From an uncultured Oscillospiraceae bacterium (GTDB lineage: Bacteria; Bacillota; Clostridia; Oscillospirales; Oscillospiraceae): a stretch of DNA of 64,000 nucleotides. Under the pieces are notes generated by a model. It ran no database searches, was not told the origin of the DNA, and saw only the letters and a list, made by a program, of their open reading frames with translations. Both the position numbers and the translations under genes were made by a program. The DNA lies in assembly GCA_934646185.1 (NCBI GenBank), contig CAKUEH010000007.1, positions 1 through 64,000 of the forward strand, in the 5' to 3' direction. This document shows, one piece after another, positions 9,121-17,083 of the stretch; the first letter of the stretch is position 1, and each line of letters begins with the position of its first letter.

Positions 9121-9435
9121 TCAGTCAAAAAAGAAGACCTGCTTCATGAGCGGCTGCGCGCCGGTCTCCGGATCCATCTCCATCAGCATGACGTCCTTCA
9201 TATACTCGTTCCAGCGATCCACGACCGGGCTTTCGGCCTGCACGCGGGCAGCCTCGGCGATGCTGTCGCACTCGTAATAGCCGAACAGCTCGTCTCCGAC
9301 GTTCCAGATCGTGTAGTTGCGGATGCCGGCCTCGTGCAGGACCTGCTTCAGCTCCGGCCAGATCGCGTTGTGGCGGCGGACGTATTCATCCAGCTTCCCC
9401 GGAAGAACCGTCGCTTTCCATGCGTAGCGTTCCAT
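9121..9435 (-). CDS. rhaM: L-rhamnose mutarotase
   Basis: A 104-residue ferredoxin-like-fold protein beginning MERYAWKATVLPGK, the RhaM signature, with the usual WPELKQVLHEAGI and NYTIW motifs. It interconverts alpha and beta L-rhamnopyranose to feed RhaA. It is the first gene of the operon, with AGGGAGGAA upstream of the ATG, and the adjacent isomerase makes the assignment secure. Confidence 0.93.
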   Translation of the reverse strand: MERYAWKATVLPGKLDEYVRRHNAIWPELKQVLHEAGIRNYTIWNVGDELFGYYECDSIAEAARVQAESPVVDRWNEYMKDVMLMEMDPETGAQPLMKQVFFFD

Positions 9436-9474
9436 GTTCGTTTCCTCCCTGTTTTTTATGGGTTTCTACATTTC

Positions 9475-9503
9475 ATTATAGAAAAGCAGGCCCATGTGTG
9501 GTA
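9475..9503 (-). promoter_or_regulatory. Probable activator-dependent rha promoter
   Basis: A perfect TATAAT (9475-9480, minus strand) sits 40 bases before rhaM, but the -35 position 17 bases upstream reads TACCAC, far from consensus. A good -10 with a poor -35 in a divergent AraC/rha intergenic space fits control by the AraC-family protein. No operator half-sites could be defined by eye. Confidence 0.5.
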
Positions 9504-9556
9504 TCATAGGCTTGCTTTGAAATATCAATATCTTGCTGTTTTGCGGAGGCCGATCC

Positions 9557-10435
9557 ATGGAAGTGCTGCATTACAATCTCGACATGACGCCGGAGTCTGA
9601 ATGGAAGATCGTCTCGGCGGGCCCGTTTGCCCGCGACAATCTGCTGTATCTGCAGGAGGCCGGGCATTTTATTTCTGGTGCAAATTACTATACCGTCCGA
9701 AAGGATCTGGATTCGTACCTCGTCAAGCTGACGCTTTCCGGCGCCGGAATATTGGAATATGGCGGCGAGACCTGCCGCCTTTCCGCCGGGAGCTTTTTCT
9801 GGATCGACTGCCGCGCGCCGCAGCACTATTATACCGCGCCGGACGCGGGGCAGTGGGACGTGCTGTGGTTCCATTTTCATGGCGCAACGGCGGGGGCGTA
9901 TTATCAGGCGTTCCTGCAGCAGACGCAGGGGCGGGCGGCGTCGTCGCTGCCGGTCGACAGCCCGGTGTCCGCGCAGATGAGCGCGCTTCTGGCGCTGGCC
10001 GGGGAGGACGGCGGCGGGCTCGGCCGCGATCTGGATGCGTCGGCGCTTCTGACGACGATCCTCTGCGGTCTGATCCACGGCGCGGCGCGGCAGCATCCGC
10101 AGCCGGTGCCCGCAGTTTTGCAGAAGGTGCGGCAGTACCTGCATGAGCAGTACGCGCAGAAGCTCACGCTCGACACGCTCTCCGCGCGCTACAACATCAG
10201 CAAATACCACCTGCAGCGGAGCTTTCAGCGGTACTTCGGCCAGTCTCCCGGCGAATATCTGACGCGCCTGCGCCTGACCCGCGCCAAGGAGCTGCTGCGC
10301 GCGACCGACCTGCCGGTCTCCGAGATCGCCTACCGCGTCGGCATGGAGAACACCAGCTATTTTATCAGCGTCTTCCGCGCACGTGAGGGCGCTACGCCCC
10401 AGCAGTATCGCCGCCGCTGGTCGCCGGTGGCATGA
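9557..10435 (+). CDS. AraC-family regulator, probable rhamnose operon activator
   Basis: A 292-residue regulator with an N-terminal cupin-like sensor domain (residues about 20-150, including GGETCRLSAGSFFWID) and a C-terminal double helix-turn-helix (about 195-290; LSARYNISKYHLQRSFQ then LPVSEIAYRVGMENTSYF). The size and layout match RhaS/RhaR-type regulators. Divergent position beside rhaM makes control of rhaMA-aldolase the natural inference. Start taken as ATG 9557 because GGAGG lies 7 bases upstream; an upstream TTG (9533) has no such site. Its last 44 bases overlap the convergent pseudouridine synthase gene. Confidence 0.88.
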   Translation: MEVLHYNLDMTPESEWKIVSAGPFARDNLLYLQEAGHFISGANYYTVRKDLDSYLVKLTLSGAGILEYGGETCRLSAGSFFWIDCRAPQHYYTAPDAGQWDVLWFHFHGATAGAYYQAFLQQTQGRAASSLPVDSPVSAQMSALLALAGEDGGGLGRDLDASALLTTILCGLIHGAARQHPQPVPAVLQKVRQYLHEQYAQKLTLDTLSARYNISKYHLQRSFQRYFGQSPGEYLTRLRLTRAKELLRATDLPVSEIAYRVGMENTSYFISVFRAREGATPQQYRRRWSPVA

Positions 10436-11027
10436 GTGCGGCGAGCTCCTGCTGCGTCAAAGGCCGGTATTCGCCCGGGCGGAGCGTCTCGTCCAGCCGG
10501 ACGGGGCCGATGGCGAGGCGCTTTAAGTAAAACACATGGCCGCCGACGGCCTTGACCATCAGCTTGACCTGATGTTTGCGCCCCTCCGTGATCCAGAGCT
10601 TGCCGGCCGTGACAGGCCGGGCCGGGTTTTTCAGATACTTTTCCCGGAAGCGCTCCGGCAGATACGGCGCGCTTTCCCCGATGCTCGTGTGCGCGAGCAG
10701 CTGCGCGCGGGCGGGCAGCGAGAGCGGCTGCCCCTCCAGAAGCGGGACGCCCGTCTCGAGCCGCCGCATGGCCGCCTCGTCAAGCGCCCCGAAGGCGCGG
10801 TATTCATATTCCTTTTCCACATGCTGCTCGGGCCGGAGCAGGCGCACGTCCAGCATGCCGTCGTCCGTAAACAGCAGCAGTCCCTCCGTGTCCTTATCCA
10901 GCCGCCCGACCGGGTGCAGCGTCTCGCGCAGCGCCTCCGGAAAGCAGGACATGACCGTCTCCCGCCGCGCGTCGCGTTTGGCGGTGAGCAGGCCGCGCGG
11001 CTTGTGAAGCATATAATACTGCGCCAT
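10392..11027 (-). CDS. RsuA-family rRNA pseudouridine synthase
   Basis: A 211-residue enzyme with the RsuA/RluE catalytic motif GRLDKDTEGLLLF (residues about 42-54), where the Asp attacks uracil. The family TEGRKHQVKLM motif follows near residue 165. There is no N-terminal S4 RNA-binding domain; the protein begins directly in the catalytic domain (MAQYYMLHKPRG), as in short RluE/RsuA-like members. It presumably modifies one uridine of rRNA; the position cannot be predicted. Start ATG 11027 is 9 bases from GGGAGGA. Its 3' end overlaps the end of the AraC-family gene by 44 bases. Confidence 0.88.
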   Translation of the reverse strand: MAQYYMLHKPRGLLTAKRDARRETVMSCFPEALRETLHPVGRLDKDTEGLLLFTDDGMLDVRLLRPEQHVEKEYEYRAFGALDEAAMRRLETGVPLLEGQPLSLPARAQLLAHTSIGESAPYLPERFREKYLKNPARPVTAGKLWITEGRKHQVKLMVKAVGGHVFYLKRLAIGPVRLDETLRPGEYRPLTQQELAALMPPATSGGDTAGA

Positions 11028-11265
11028 GCGCCGTTCCTCCCGTCTGTTTTTCTCATCATACCGGACGGAGACGGAATTTGCAAGGATGCCGCGCATAAAA
11101 TGACGGAGAAAACGCAGAGACTTGCAAAAACGCCTGCATGCACGGCGATTTCTTGCCGGATTTGCAGGATTTGTGAATTTTTGCAGAAACGCTTTTCAAA
11201 AACGCATTTCTGTGATACAGTATATCTCAAGAAAACCAGACTCCGCACAGAAGGGAGAATACAGT

Positions 11266-13500
11266 ATGAAACTGACCGATCACGGTGTGTTCCTCTGCGG
11301 CGGCGTGCCGCGGCAGACGGCGCCGCTCACCCCGGACGAGGGCCGCAGACGCACCATGGCCTACCGCATCCTGCAGGCGCACAACCACTCCGGCGATGAG
11401 CGGGCGCTCCGCATCCGCTTTGACGCCATGCTCTCGCACGACATCACCTATGTCGGCATCATCCAGCAGGCGCGGGCCTCCGGCATGAAGGAATTCCCCA
11501 TTCCCTACGCGCTGACGAACTGCCACAACAGCCTCTGCGCCGTCGGCGGCACGATCAACGAGGACGACCACGTCTTCGGCCTGTCCGCGGCCAAAAAATA
11601 CGGCGGCATTTACGTGCCTGCCAACCAGAGCGTTATTCATTCCTACGCGCGCGAGCAGATGGCTGCCTGCGGGGCGATGATTCTGGGCTCCGACTCGCAC
11701 ACGCGCTACGGCGCGCTCGGCACGATGGCCGTCGGCGAGGGCGGGCCGGAGCTTGCCAAGCAGCTGCTGAAGCACACCTGGGACGCGCAGCTTCCCGAGG
11801 TCGTGCTGGTCTATGTGACGGGAAAGCCGCGCCGCGGCGTCGGCCCGCACGACGCGGCCATCGCGCTGGTCAAGGCGACGTTCGCGAGCGGCTTCGTCAA
11901 GAACCGCGTGCTCGAATTCGCGGGCCCCGGCATCGCGAATCTGCCCATCGACTTCCGCAACGGCATCGACGTCATGACGACCGAGACGACCTGCCTGTCC
12001 TCCATCTGGGAGACGGACGGAGAGACGAAGAAATTCTTTGAAATTCATGGCCGCCCCGAGGCGTACAAAAAGCTGTCGCCGGAGGATGGCGCGTATTATG
12101 ACCGCATGATCGAGCTGGAGCTTGACAAGCTCGAGCCGATGATCGCCCTGCCGTTCCACCCGTCGAACGCCTATCCGATCCGCGAATTCCTCGCGAACGC
12201 GGAGGAGCTTCTCGCGGGCGTGGAGGCCGAGGCGAAAAAGCGCTGGCCGAAGGCTGACGTGCATCTGCTGAACAAGATCCACGACGGCGGCGTCTGGGCC
12301 GACCAGGGCATCATCGCGGGCTGCGCGGGCGGCATGTTCGACAACATCGACGAGGCTGCGCAGATCCTGCGCGGCGGCTCGGTCGGAGACGGCTATTTCT
12401 CCATGAGCGTCTATCCGACCTCCGTTCCGGTCAGCCTTGCACTCACGCGCATGGGCGCGACGGCGGAGCTGCTCGAAACCGGCGCGATCATCAAGCCGAG
12501 CTTCTGCGGCCCGTGCTTCGGCGCGGGGGATGTGCCCGCCAACAACGGGCTGTCGCTTCGCCATACGACGCGCAACTTCCCGAACCGCGAGGGCTCGAAG
12601 CCCGGCGAGGGACAGTTTGCGGGCGTGTGCCTGATGGACGCGCGCTCCATCGCGGCCACAGCAAAAAACGGCGGCCGCATCACCCCGGCGGACGAGCTGG
12701 ACTATACCCCGGAGCGCCATCCGTACCAGTTTGACGAGACAGTCTATGCCCGACGCGTCTACAACGGCTTCGGCCATCCGCAGCCGGAGACAGCGCTCAT
12801 CATGGGCCCGAACATCACCGACTGGCCGAAGATGTACGCGCTGGGCGAGAATCTCCTTCTCGAGCTTGCCGCCGTCATCCACGACCCCGTGACCACGACG
12901 GACGAGCTGATTCCGTCCGGCGAGACGTCCTCCTACCGCTCGAACCCCCTGCGGCTGGCGGAATTCACGCTTTCGCGCCGCGTGCCGGACTATGTGCCGC
13001 GCGCGAAGAAAAACGCCGCGCTGGAAGCGGAGCGGCGGGCCGGTTCTGCGCCGGAGGCGCTGCGCGCCGCGCTTTCGCGCGCCGGCGATGCGGACGCGCT
13101 TCTGAAAACGACGCAGTTCGGCTCCTGCGTGTTTGCCAACAAGCCCGGCGACGGCTCCGCGCGCGAGCAGGCCGCGTCCTGCCAGAAGGTCCTGGGCGGG
13201 CTCGCGAACATCTGCTATGAATTTGCGACCAAGCGCTACCGCAGCAACTGCATCAACTGGGGCATGCTGCCGTTCACGCTGGACGAGGGCAAGCCGTTTG
13301 ACTATGAGCCGGGCGATCTGGTCTTCGTGCCGGACGTGCGGAAGCGGCTGGAGGAAGGCTGCGAGGACTTCCCGGCGGAAGTCCTGCGGCGGAGCGGCGA
13401 AAAAACGGACATTGTGCTGCACGTGAAGGGCCTGATGCCGGACGAGCGGGACATTCTGCTCGACGGCTGCCTGATGAATTACTACGCCAAGCGCGGATAG
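11266..13500 (+). CDS. Aconitase-family hydratase (YbhJ/aconitase-like)
   Basis: A 744-residue aconitase-superfamily protein. GSDSHTR (about residue 144) and IAGCAGG, then FCGPCFGAGD, provide the cluster-binding cysteines; the CxxC pair plus the earlier Cys can bind a [4Fe-4S] cluster as in aconitase. The C-terminal swivel domain is present (FANKPGDGS onward). It is closest in feel to the long hydratases annotated as YbhJ-like rather than classical AcnA. Immediate linkage (16-base gap) to an NADP isocitrate dehydrogenase strongly suggests citrate-to-isocitrate isomerisation for 2-oxoglutarate and glutamate synthesis in an incomplete TCA pathway. Start ATG 11266 has AGAAGGGAG upstream. Confidence 0.85.
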   Translation: MKLTDHGVFLCGGVPRQTAPLTPDEGRRRTMAYRILQAHNHSGDERALRIRFDAMLSHDITYVGIIQQARASGMKEFPIPYALTNCHNSLCAVGGTINEDDHVFGLSAAKKYGGIYVPANQSVIHSYAREQMAACGAMILGSDSHTRYGALGTMAVGEGGPELAKQLLKHTWDAQLPEVVLVYVTGKPRRGVGPHDAAIALVKATFASGFVKNRVLEFAGPGIANLPIDFRNGIDVMTTETTCLSSIWETDGETKKFFEIHGRPEAYKKLSPEDGAYYDRMIELELDKLEPMIALPFHPSNAYPIREFLANAEELLAGVEAEAKKRWPKADVHLLNKIHDGGVWADQGIIAGCAGGMFDNIDEAAQILRGGSVGDGYFSMSVYPTSVPVSLALTRMGATAELLETGAIIKPSFCGPCFGAGDVPANNGLSLRHTTRNFPNREGSKPGEGQFAGVCLMDARSIAATAKNGGRITPADELDYTPERHPYQFDETVYARRVYNGFGHPQPETALIMGPNITDWPKMYALGENLLLELAAVIHDPVTTTDELIPSGETSSYRSNPLRLAEFTLSRRVPDYVPRAKKNAALEAERRAGSAPEALRAALSRAGDADALLKTTQFGSCVFANKPGDGSAREQAASCQKVLGGLANICYEFATKRYRSNCINWGMLPFTLDEGKPFDYEPGDLVFVPDVRKRLEEGCEDFPAEVLRRSGEKTDIVLHVKGLMPDERDILLDGCLMNYYAKRG

Positions 13501-13516
13501 GGGAGAAAGAGCCGAG

Positions 13517-14722
13517 ATGGAGAAGATTCAGATGAAAACGCCGCTCGTCGAAATGGACGGCGACGAAATGACAAGAGTGCTGTGGCAGCTGATCAAGGAC
13601 GAGCTGATCTGCCCGTTCGTCGAGCTCAAAACCGAATATTATGATCTCGGTCTGCTGCACCGCAACGAGACGCGCGATCAGGTCACGGTCGACGCCGCGC
13701 TGGCGACGAAAAAATACGGCGTGGCCGTCAAATGCGCGACGATCACGCCGAACGCGCAGCGGATGGTCGAATATCCGCAGCTGACCGAGATGTGGAAAAG
13801 CCCAAACGGCACCATCCGCTCCATTCTGGACGGCACGGTCTTCCGCGCGCCCATTCTGCTGGACGCCATCAAGCCGGTCGTGCGCACGTGGAAAAAGCCC
13901 ATCACCATCGCCCGTCACGCCTACGGCGACGTGTACAAGTCCGTGAGCTTTGAGACGGACGAGCCCGGCGAGTGTACCATGACCTTCAAGGGCGCATCCG
14001 GCAGGGAGCAGACCGTTCTCGTCCAGAAAACAGACGGCCCCGCCGTCTTCCAGGGCGAGCACAATAAGGAAAGCAGCATCCGCTCGTTTGCGCGGGCCTG
14101 CTTCCAGTATGCCGTCGACACGAAGCAGGATCTCTGGTTCTCCACCAAGGATACCATTGCCAAGGTCTACGACGGCGCGTTCAAGCGCATGTTCGAAGAG
14201 GAATACGAAAAGACCTACCGGGCACAGTTTGAGGCGCTCGGCCTGCGGTATTTCTACACGCTCATCGACGACGCGGTCGCGCGCGTCATCCGCAGCGAAG
14301 GCGGGTTTATCTGGGCCTGCAAGAATTACGACGGCGACGTGATGAGCGACATGGTCTCCACGGCGTTCGGTTCGCTCGCGATGATGACCTCCGTGCTCGT
14401 CGCGCCGGACGGCACGACGGAGTACGAGGCCGCGCACGGCACGGTCACGAAGCACTATTACCGCTATCTCAAGGGCGAGCAGACCTCGACTAACCCGATG
14501 GCGACGATCTTCGCGTGGACAGGCGCGCTGCGGAAGCGCGGCCAGCTGGATAAGCTCCCGGCGCTCGAAGCCTTCGCGGACAGGCTCGAACAGGCCAGTC
14601 TCGACACCATCCGCGCCGGCGTCATGACCGGCGACCTCGCCGGCCTCGTCGAGGGCGACCGCCCTGCGCCCGTCACGAGCGAAGCATTCTTAAAAGCCAT
14701 CCGCGCGCGGATGGAGATGTAA
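13517..14722 (+). CDS. icd: NADP-dependent isocitrate dehydrogenase (eukaryotic-type)
   Basis: A 401-residue homodimeric-type enzyme converting isocitrate to 2-oxoglutarate with NADPH and CO2. N-terminal MDGDEMTRVLW, the substrate-loop segment KSPNGTIRSILDGTVFR and the coenzyme-binding EAAHGTVTKHY and TNPMATIFAW blocks are those of the type II (eukaryotic-like) family. Co-transcribed with the hydratase gene, it completes an oxidative half-TCA route once citrate synthase is supplied from elsewhere. A repeat array starts immediately after the stop. Confidence 0.95.
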   Translation: MEKIQMKTPLVEMDGDEMTRVLWQLIKDELICPFVELKTEYYDLGLLHRNETRDQVTVDAALATKKYGVAVKCATITPNAQRMVEYPQLTEMWKSPNGTIRSILDGTVFRAPILLDAIKPVVRTWKKPITIARHAYGDVYKSVSFETDEPGECTMTFKGASGREQTVLVQKTDGPAVFQGEHNKESSIRSFARACFQYAVDTKQDLWFSTKDTIAKVYDGAFKRMFEEEYEKTYRAQFEALGLRYFYTLIDDAVARVIRSEGGFIWACKNYDGDVMSDMVSTAFGSLAMMTSVLVAPDGTTEYEAAHGTVTKHYYRYLKGEQTSTNPMATIFAWTGALRKRGQLDKLPALEAFADRLEQASLDTIRAGVMTGDLAGLVEGDRPAPVTSEAFLKAIRARMEM

Positions 14723-14728
14723 GACGGT

Positions 14729-14935
14729 TCAGGGCTCCCCTTTCAAGGGGAGCTGGCGCGAAGCGCCTGAGAGGTCGCGGCAGGCAGCCGCGAAAAGCGA
14801 AAGCCCAATGCGAATCCGTATGTACTTCCATATTCCATTGTAGGGGCCGATGCCCACATCGGCCCAGCAGAATGCACCGATTTTACGGTAATCTGCGGTG
14901 AATTCGTATTTTGTGGTCGACGATACATTTGCCAA
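14729..14935. repeat. Modular hairpin repeat, locus 2
   Basis: Begins seven bases after the icd stop with the GGCTCCCCTT/AAGGGGAGC palindrome, which may also act as the icd terminator. Then come GCGCGAAGCGCC-type and GAGAGGTCGC segments, a TAGGGGCCGATGCCC/ATCGGCCC stem-loop near 14843-14866 and the GCAGAATGCACC...GGTGAATTCG spacer. Same module order as other loci. Confidence 0.8.
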
Positions 14936-15272
14936 TGCAGGAACCCATATTAGAAACTTGTGACTGCGGTTCAGCATTTTCTTTTGCTTCTCCAAAAGAA
15001 AACGCTGGCTCGTCAGAACCGGCCTCGCCGGAACGAGCCCCCGCTGTTCGCGGAGTCTCTTATCCTCCGAGTCCGATTCTTCCTCTTCAAATTGCAAACG
15101 CTTCGCTGGTTTGCAATTTGAGGCCCGGAGGGATTTCGATTTCCCTCCGGACCTCCTTGAACCGACCAGAAAACCCCTTCGGTTTTTCTGGACTTTTCCC
15201 GCGAAGCTTGTAACAGCTCAGAAATTCCGACGCACCCTCAAAGGCCACCCCTTGCTGCCAAGGGGGGCCTTT
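14936..15272. repeat. Array of seven consecutive stem-loops downstream of icd
   Basis: A gene-free stretch made of back-to-back inverted repeats: 14974-15004 (TTTTCTTTTG/CAAAAGAAAA), 15007-15039 (GGCTCGT/ACGAGCC with inner CCGGC/GCCGG), 15040-15053 (CCGC/GCGG), 15088-15120 (CAAATTGCAAAC/GTTTGCAATTTG), 15125-15150 (CCGGAGGGA/TCCCTCCGG), 15166-15191 (CCAGAAAACC/GGTTTTTCTGG) and 15240-15272 (AAAGGCC.CCCCTTG/CAAGGGG.GGCCTTT). Several loops are TTCG-like. It differs in sequence from the dispersed repeat family except for the last palindrome. Confidence 0.8.
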
Positions 15273-15375
15273 GGTGCATATATACCGGATACACTTTATT
15301 GCATAAAAGTTTTGCATGCTGACTAAAAATTTGTTAGGTGTACTATATTTTTTTGTATTTTTTGCAGAAAGCGTA

Positions 15376-15404
15376 TTTACAATCTCTTCACAAAATGATA
15401 GAAT
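15376..15404 (+). promoter_or_regulatory. Promoter of ABC importer operon
   Basis: TTTACA (15376-15381) and TAGAAT (15399-15404) with a 17-base spacer, about 150 bases before the first gene, leaving a long structured leader. Confidence 0.65.
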
Positions 15405-15484
15405 AACCTTAGTTTTTAACTGAGATTCCCTGTTTTTTTCAATTCCGTTCAACGTTGGAGAGACAGGCTTTCCGCGCACTCGTC

Positions 15485-15522
15485 AAAAAACGCCGTCATC
15501 CGGCGTTTTTGCAAAACGGCGG
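15485..15522 (+). terminator. Leader terminator with overlapping alternative hairpin
   Basis: AAAAACGCCG (15486-15495) pairs with CGGCGTTTTT (15501-15510), a compact intrinsic terminator inside the 5' leader. The same 3' arm can instead pair with AAAACGGCGG (15513-15522) with one mismatch, forming a mutually exclusive hairpin. This layout suggests attenuation of the importer operon. No known riboswitch consensus, including purine, was recognised upstream. Confidence 0.6.
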
Positions 15523-15553
15523 AGCGAATTCCAAGACAGAAAGGATGACTTGC

Positions 15554-17077
15554 TTGGCAAACGCAATCGAACTGAGAAACATCACCAAGCGCTTCGGACA
15601 GGTCGTGGCGAACAAATCGATCAGTCTGGAGCTGCATAAGGGCGAGATTCTATCCCTGCTGGGTGAAAACGGCAGCGGCAAGACGACTCTTATGAACATG
15701 CTCTCCGGCATCTACTATCCGGACGAAGGCCAGATCTTCGTGGATGGGAAGGAAGTGGAGATCCGCTCCCCGAAGGACGCATTTGATCTGCACATCGGCA
15801 TGATCCACCAGCACTTCAAACTCGTCGACGTCTTTACGGCTGCCGAGAATATCATTCTGGGTCTGCCCGGAGACAAGGGCAAGATGGACAAGAACGCCGT
15901 CGCAAAGGCCGTGCGCGAGATCGCCGACCGCTATGGCTTCGACATCGATCCGAACCAGAAGATCTACGAGATGTCCGTCTCGCAGAAGCAGACCGTCGAG
16001 ATCGTCAAGGTGCTCTATCGCGGCGCCGATATCCTGATCCTCGACGAGCCGACCGCCGTTCTGACCCCGCAGGAGACGGAAAAGCTCTTTACCGTCATGC
16101 GCAACATGAAAAAGGACGGCAAGGCGATCATCATCATCACCCACAAGCTGCACGAGGTGCTCGCCGTCTCCGACCGCGTGGCCGTTCTGCGCAAGGGCGA
16201 GTACATCGGCGATACCGATACCGCTACCGCCTCGCAGCAGTCGCTGACCGACATGATGGTCGGCAGAGCCGTTTCTCTGAATATTGACCGTCCGATGAAC
16301 GAGAACCAGACCGAGCGTCTGAAGGTCGAGCACCTGACCGTCAAAAATAAAGAAGGCGTCAAGATGCTCGACGACGTGACCTTCACCGCCATGGGCGGCG
16401 AAATTCTCGGCATCGCGGGCATCGCAGGCTCCGGCCAGAAGGAGCTGCTCGAGGCTATCTCGGGCCTTCAGAAGCTCGAGGACGGCAGTAAAATTACATA
16501 CATCGAGCCCGACGGGACCGCATGTCTGCTCAACGGCATGGATCCGCTCGATATCATCCGCAAGGGACTTCTCCTGTCCTTCGTGCCCGAAGACCGGTTC
16601 GGCATGGGTCTTGTCGGCGGCATGAACATCATTCAGAACATCATGCTCCGCACCTACCGGCGCGGCAAGGGCCCGCTGACCGACCGTAAATTCCCGCGCG
16701 ACCTGTCGCAGAAGATCGTCGACGATCTCGAGGTCGTCACGCCCGACATCGGCCGCACGCCCATCCGCCGTCTGTCCGGCGGCAACGTGCAGAAGGTGCT
16801 CGTCGGCCGTGAGATCGCGCAGAACCCGGCAGTCCTCATGACGGCCTACGCCGTGCGCGGTCTGGACATCAACACGTCCTACGTCATCTACAATCTGCTG
16901 ACCGAGCAGAAGATGAAGGGCGTCGCCGTCATCTACGTCGGCGAGGATCTGGACGTTCTGCTGGAGCTGTGCGACCGCATTCTCGTTCTGTGCGGCGGCA
17001 AGGTTTCCGGCATCGTCGACGGCCGCAAGACCACGAAGGACGCCGTCGGCCTGATGATGACGAAGATCGGAGGTTAA
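15554..17077 (+). CDS. ABC importer ATPase, nucleoside/simple-sugar type (tandem NBD)
   Basis: A 507-residue protein with two ATP-binding domains. The first has Walker A GENGSGKTT and Walker B LILDEPTAVL; the second has a P-loop-like GIAGSGQKELL and signature RLSGGNVQ, the asymmetric pattern typical of carbohydrate-uptake-2/nucleoside importers such as NupO/YufO. It energises uptake through the two permeases that follow (6- and 13-base gaps). I favour TTG 15554 as start: AAAGGATGA lies 8 bases upstream, whereas ATG 15545 abuts its purine run. No BmpA-type substrate-binding lipoprotein is in the window, so the ligand (nucleoside is the best guess) stays uncertain. Confidence 0.88.
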   Translation: MANAIELRNITKRFGQVVANKSISLELHKGEILSLLGENGSGKTTLMNMLSGIYYPDEGQIFVDGKEVEIRSPKDAFDLHIGMIHQHFKLVDVFTAAENIILGLPGDKGKMDKNAVAKAVREIADRYGFDIDPNQKIYEMSVSQKQTVEIVKVLYRGADILILDEPTAVLTPQETEKLFTVMRNMKKDGKAIIIITHKLHEVLAVSDRVAVLRKGEYIGDTDTATASQQSLTDMMVGRAVSLNIDRPMNENQTERLKVEHLTVKNKEGVKMLDDVTFTAMGGEILGIAGIAGSGQKELLEAISGLQKLEDGSKITYIEPDGTACLLNGMDPLDIIRKGLLLSFVPEDRFGMGLVGGMNIIQNIMLRTYRRGKGPLTDRKFPRDLSQKIVDDLEVVTPDIGRTPIRRLSGGNVQKVLVGREIAQNPAVLMTAYAVRGLDINTSYVIYNLLTEQKMKGVAVIYVGEDLDVLLELCDRILVLCGGKVSGIVDGRKTTKDAVGLMMTKIGG

Positions 17078-17083
17078 TAGAGT

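Noticed and set aside
11227..13422. 731-codon minus-strand frame opposite the hydratase
   Set aside because: Same shadow composition and no start signal; the plus-strand protein has complete aconitase motifs.
15405..15484. Purine riboswitch upstream of the nucleoside-type importer
   Set aside because: The conserved core of the purine aptamer (paired loops and three-way junction bases) is not present.
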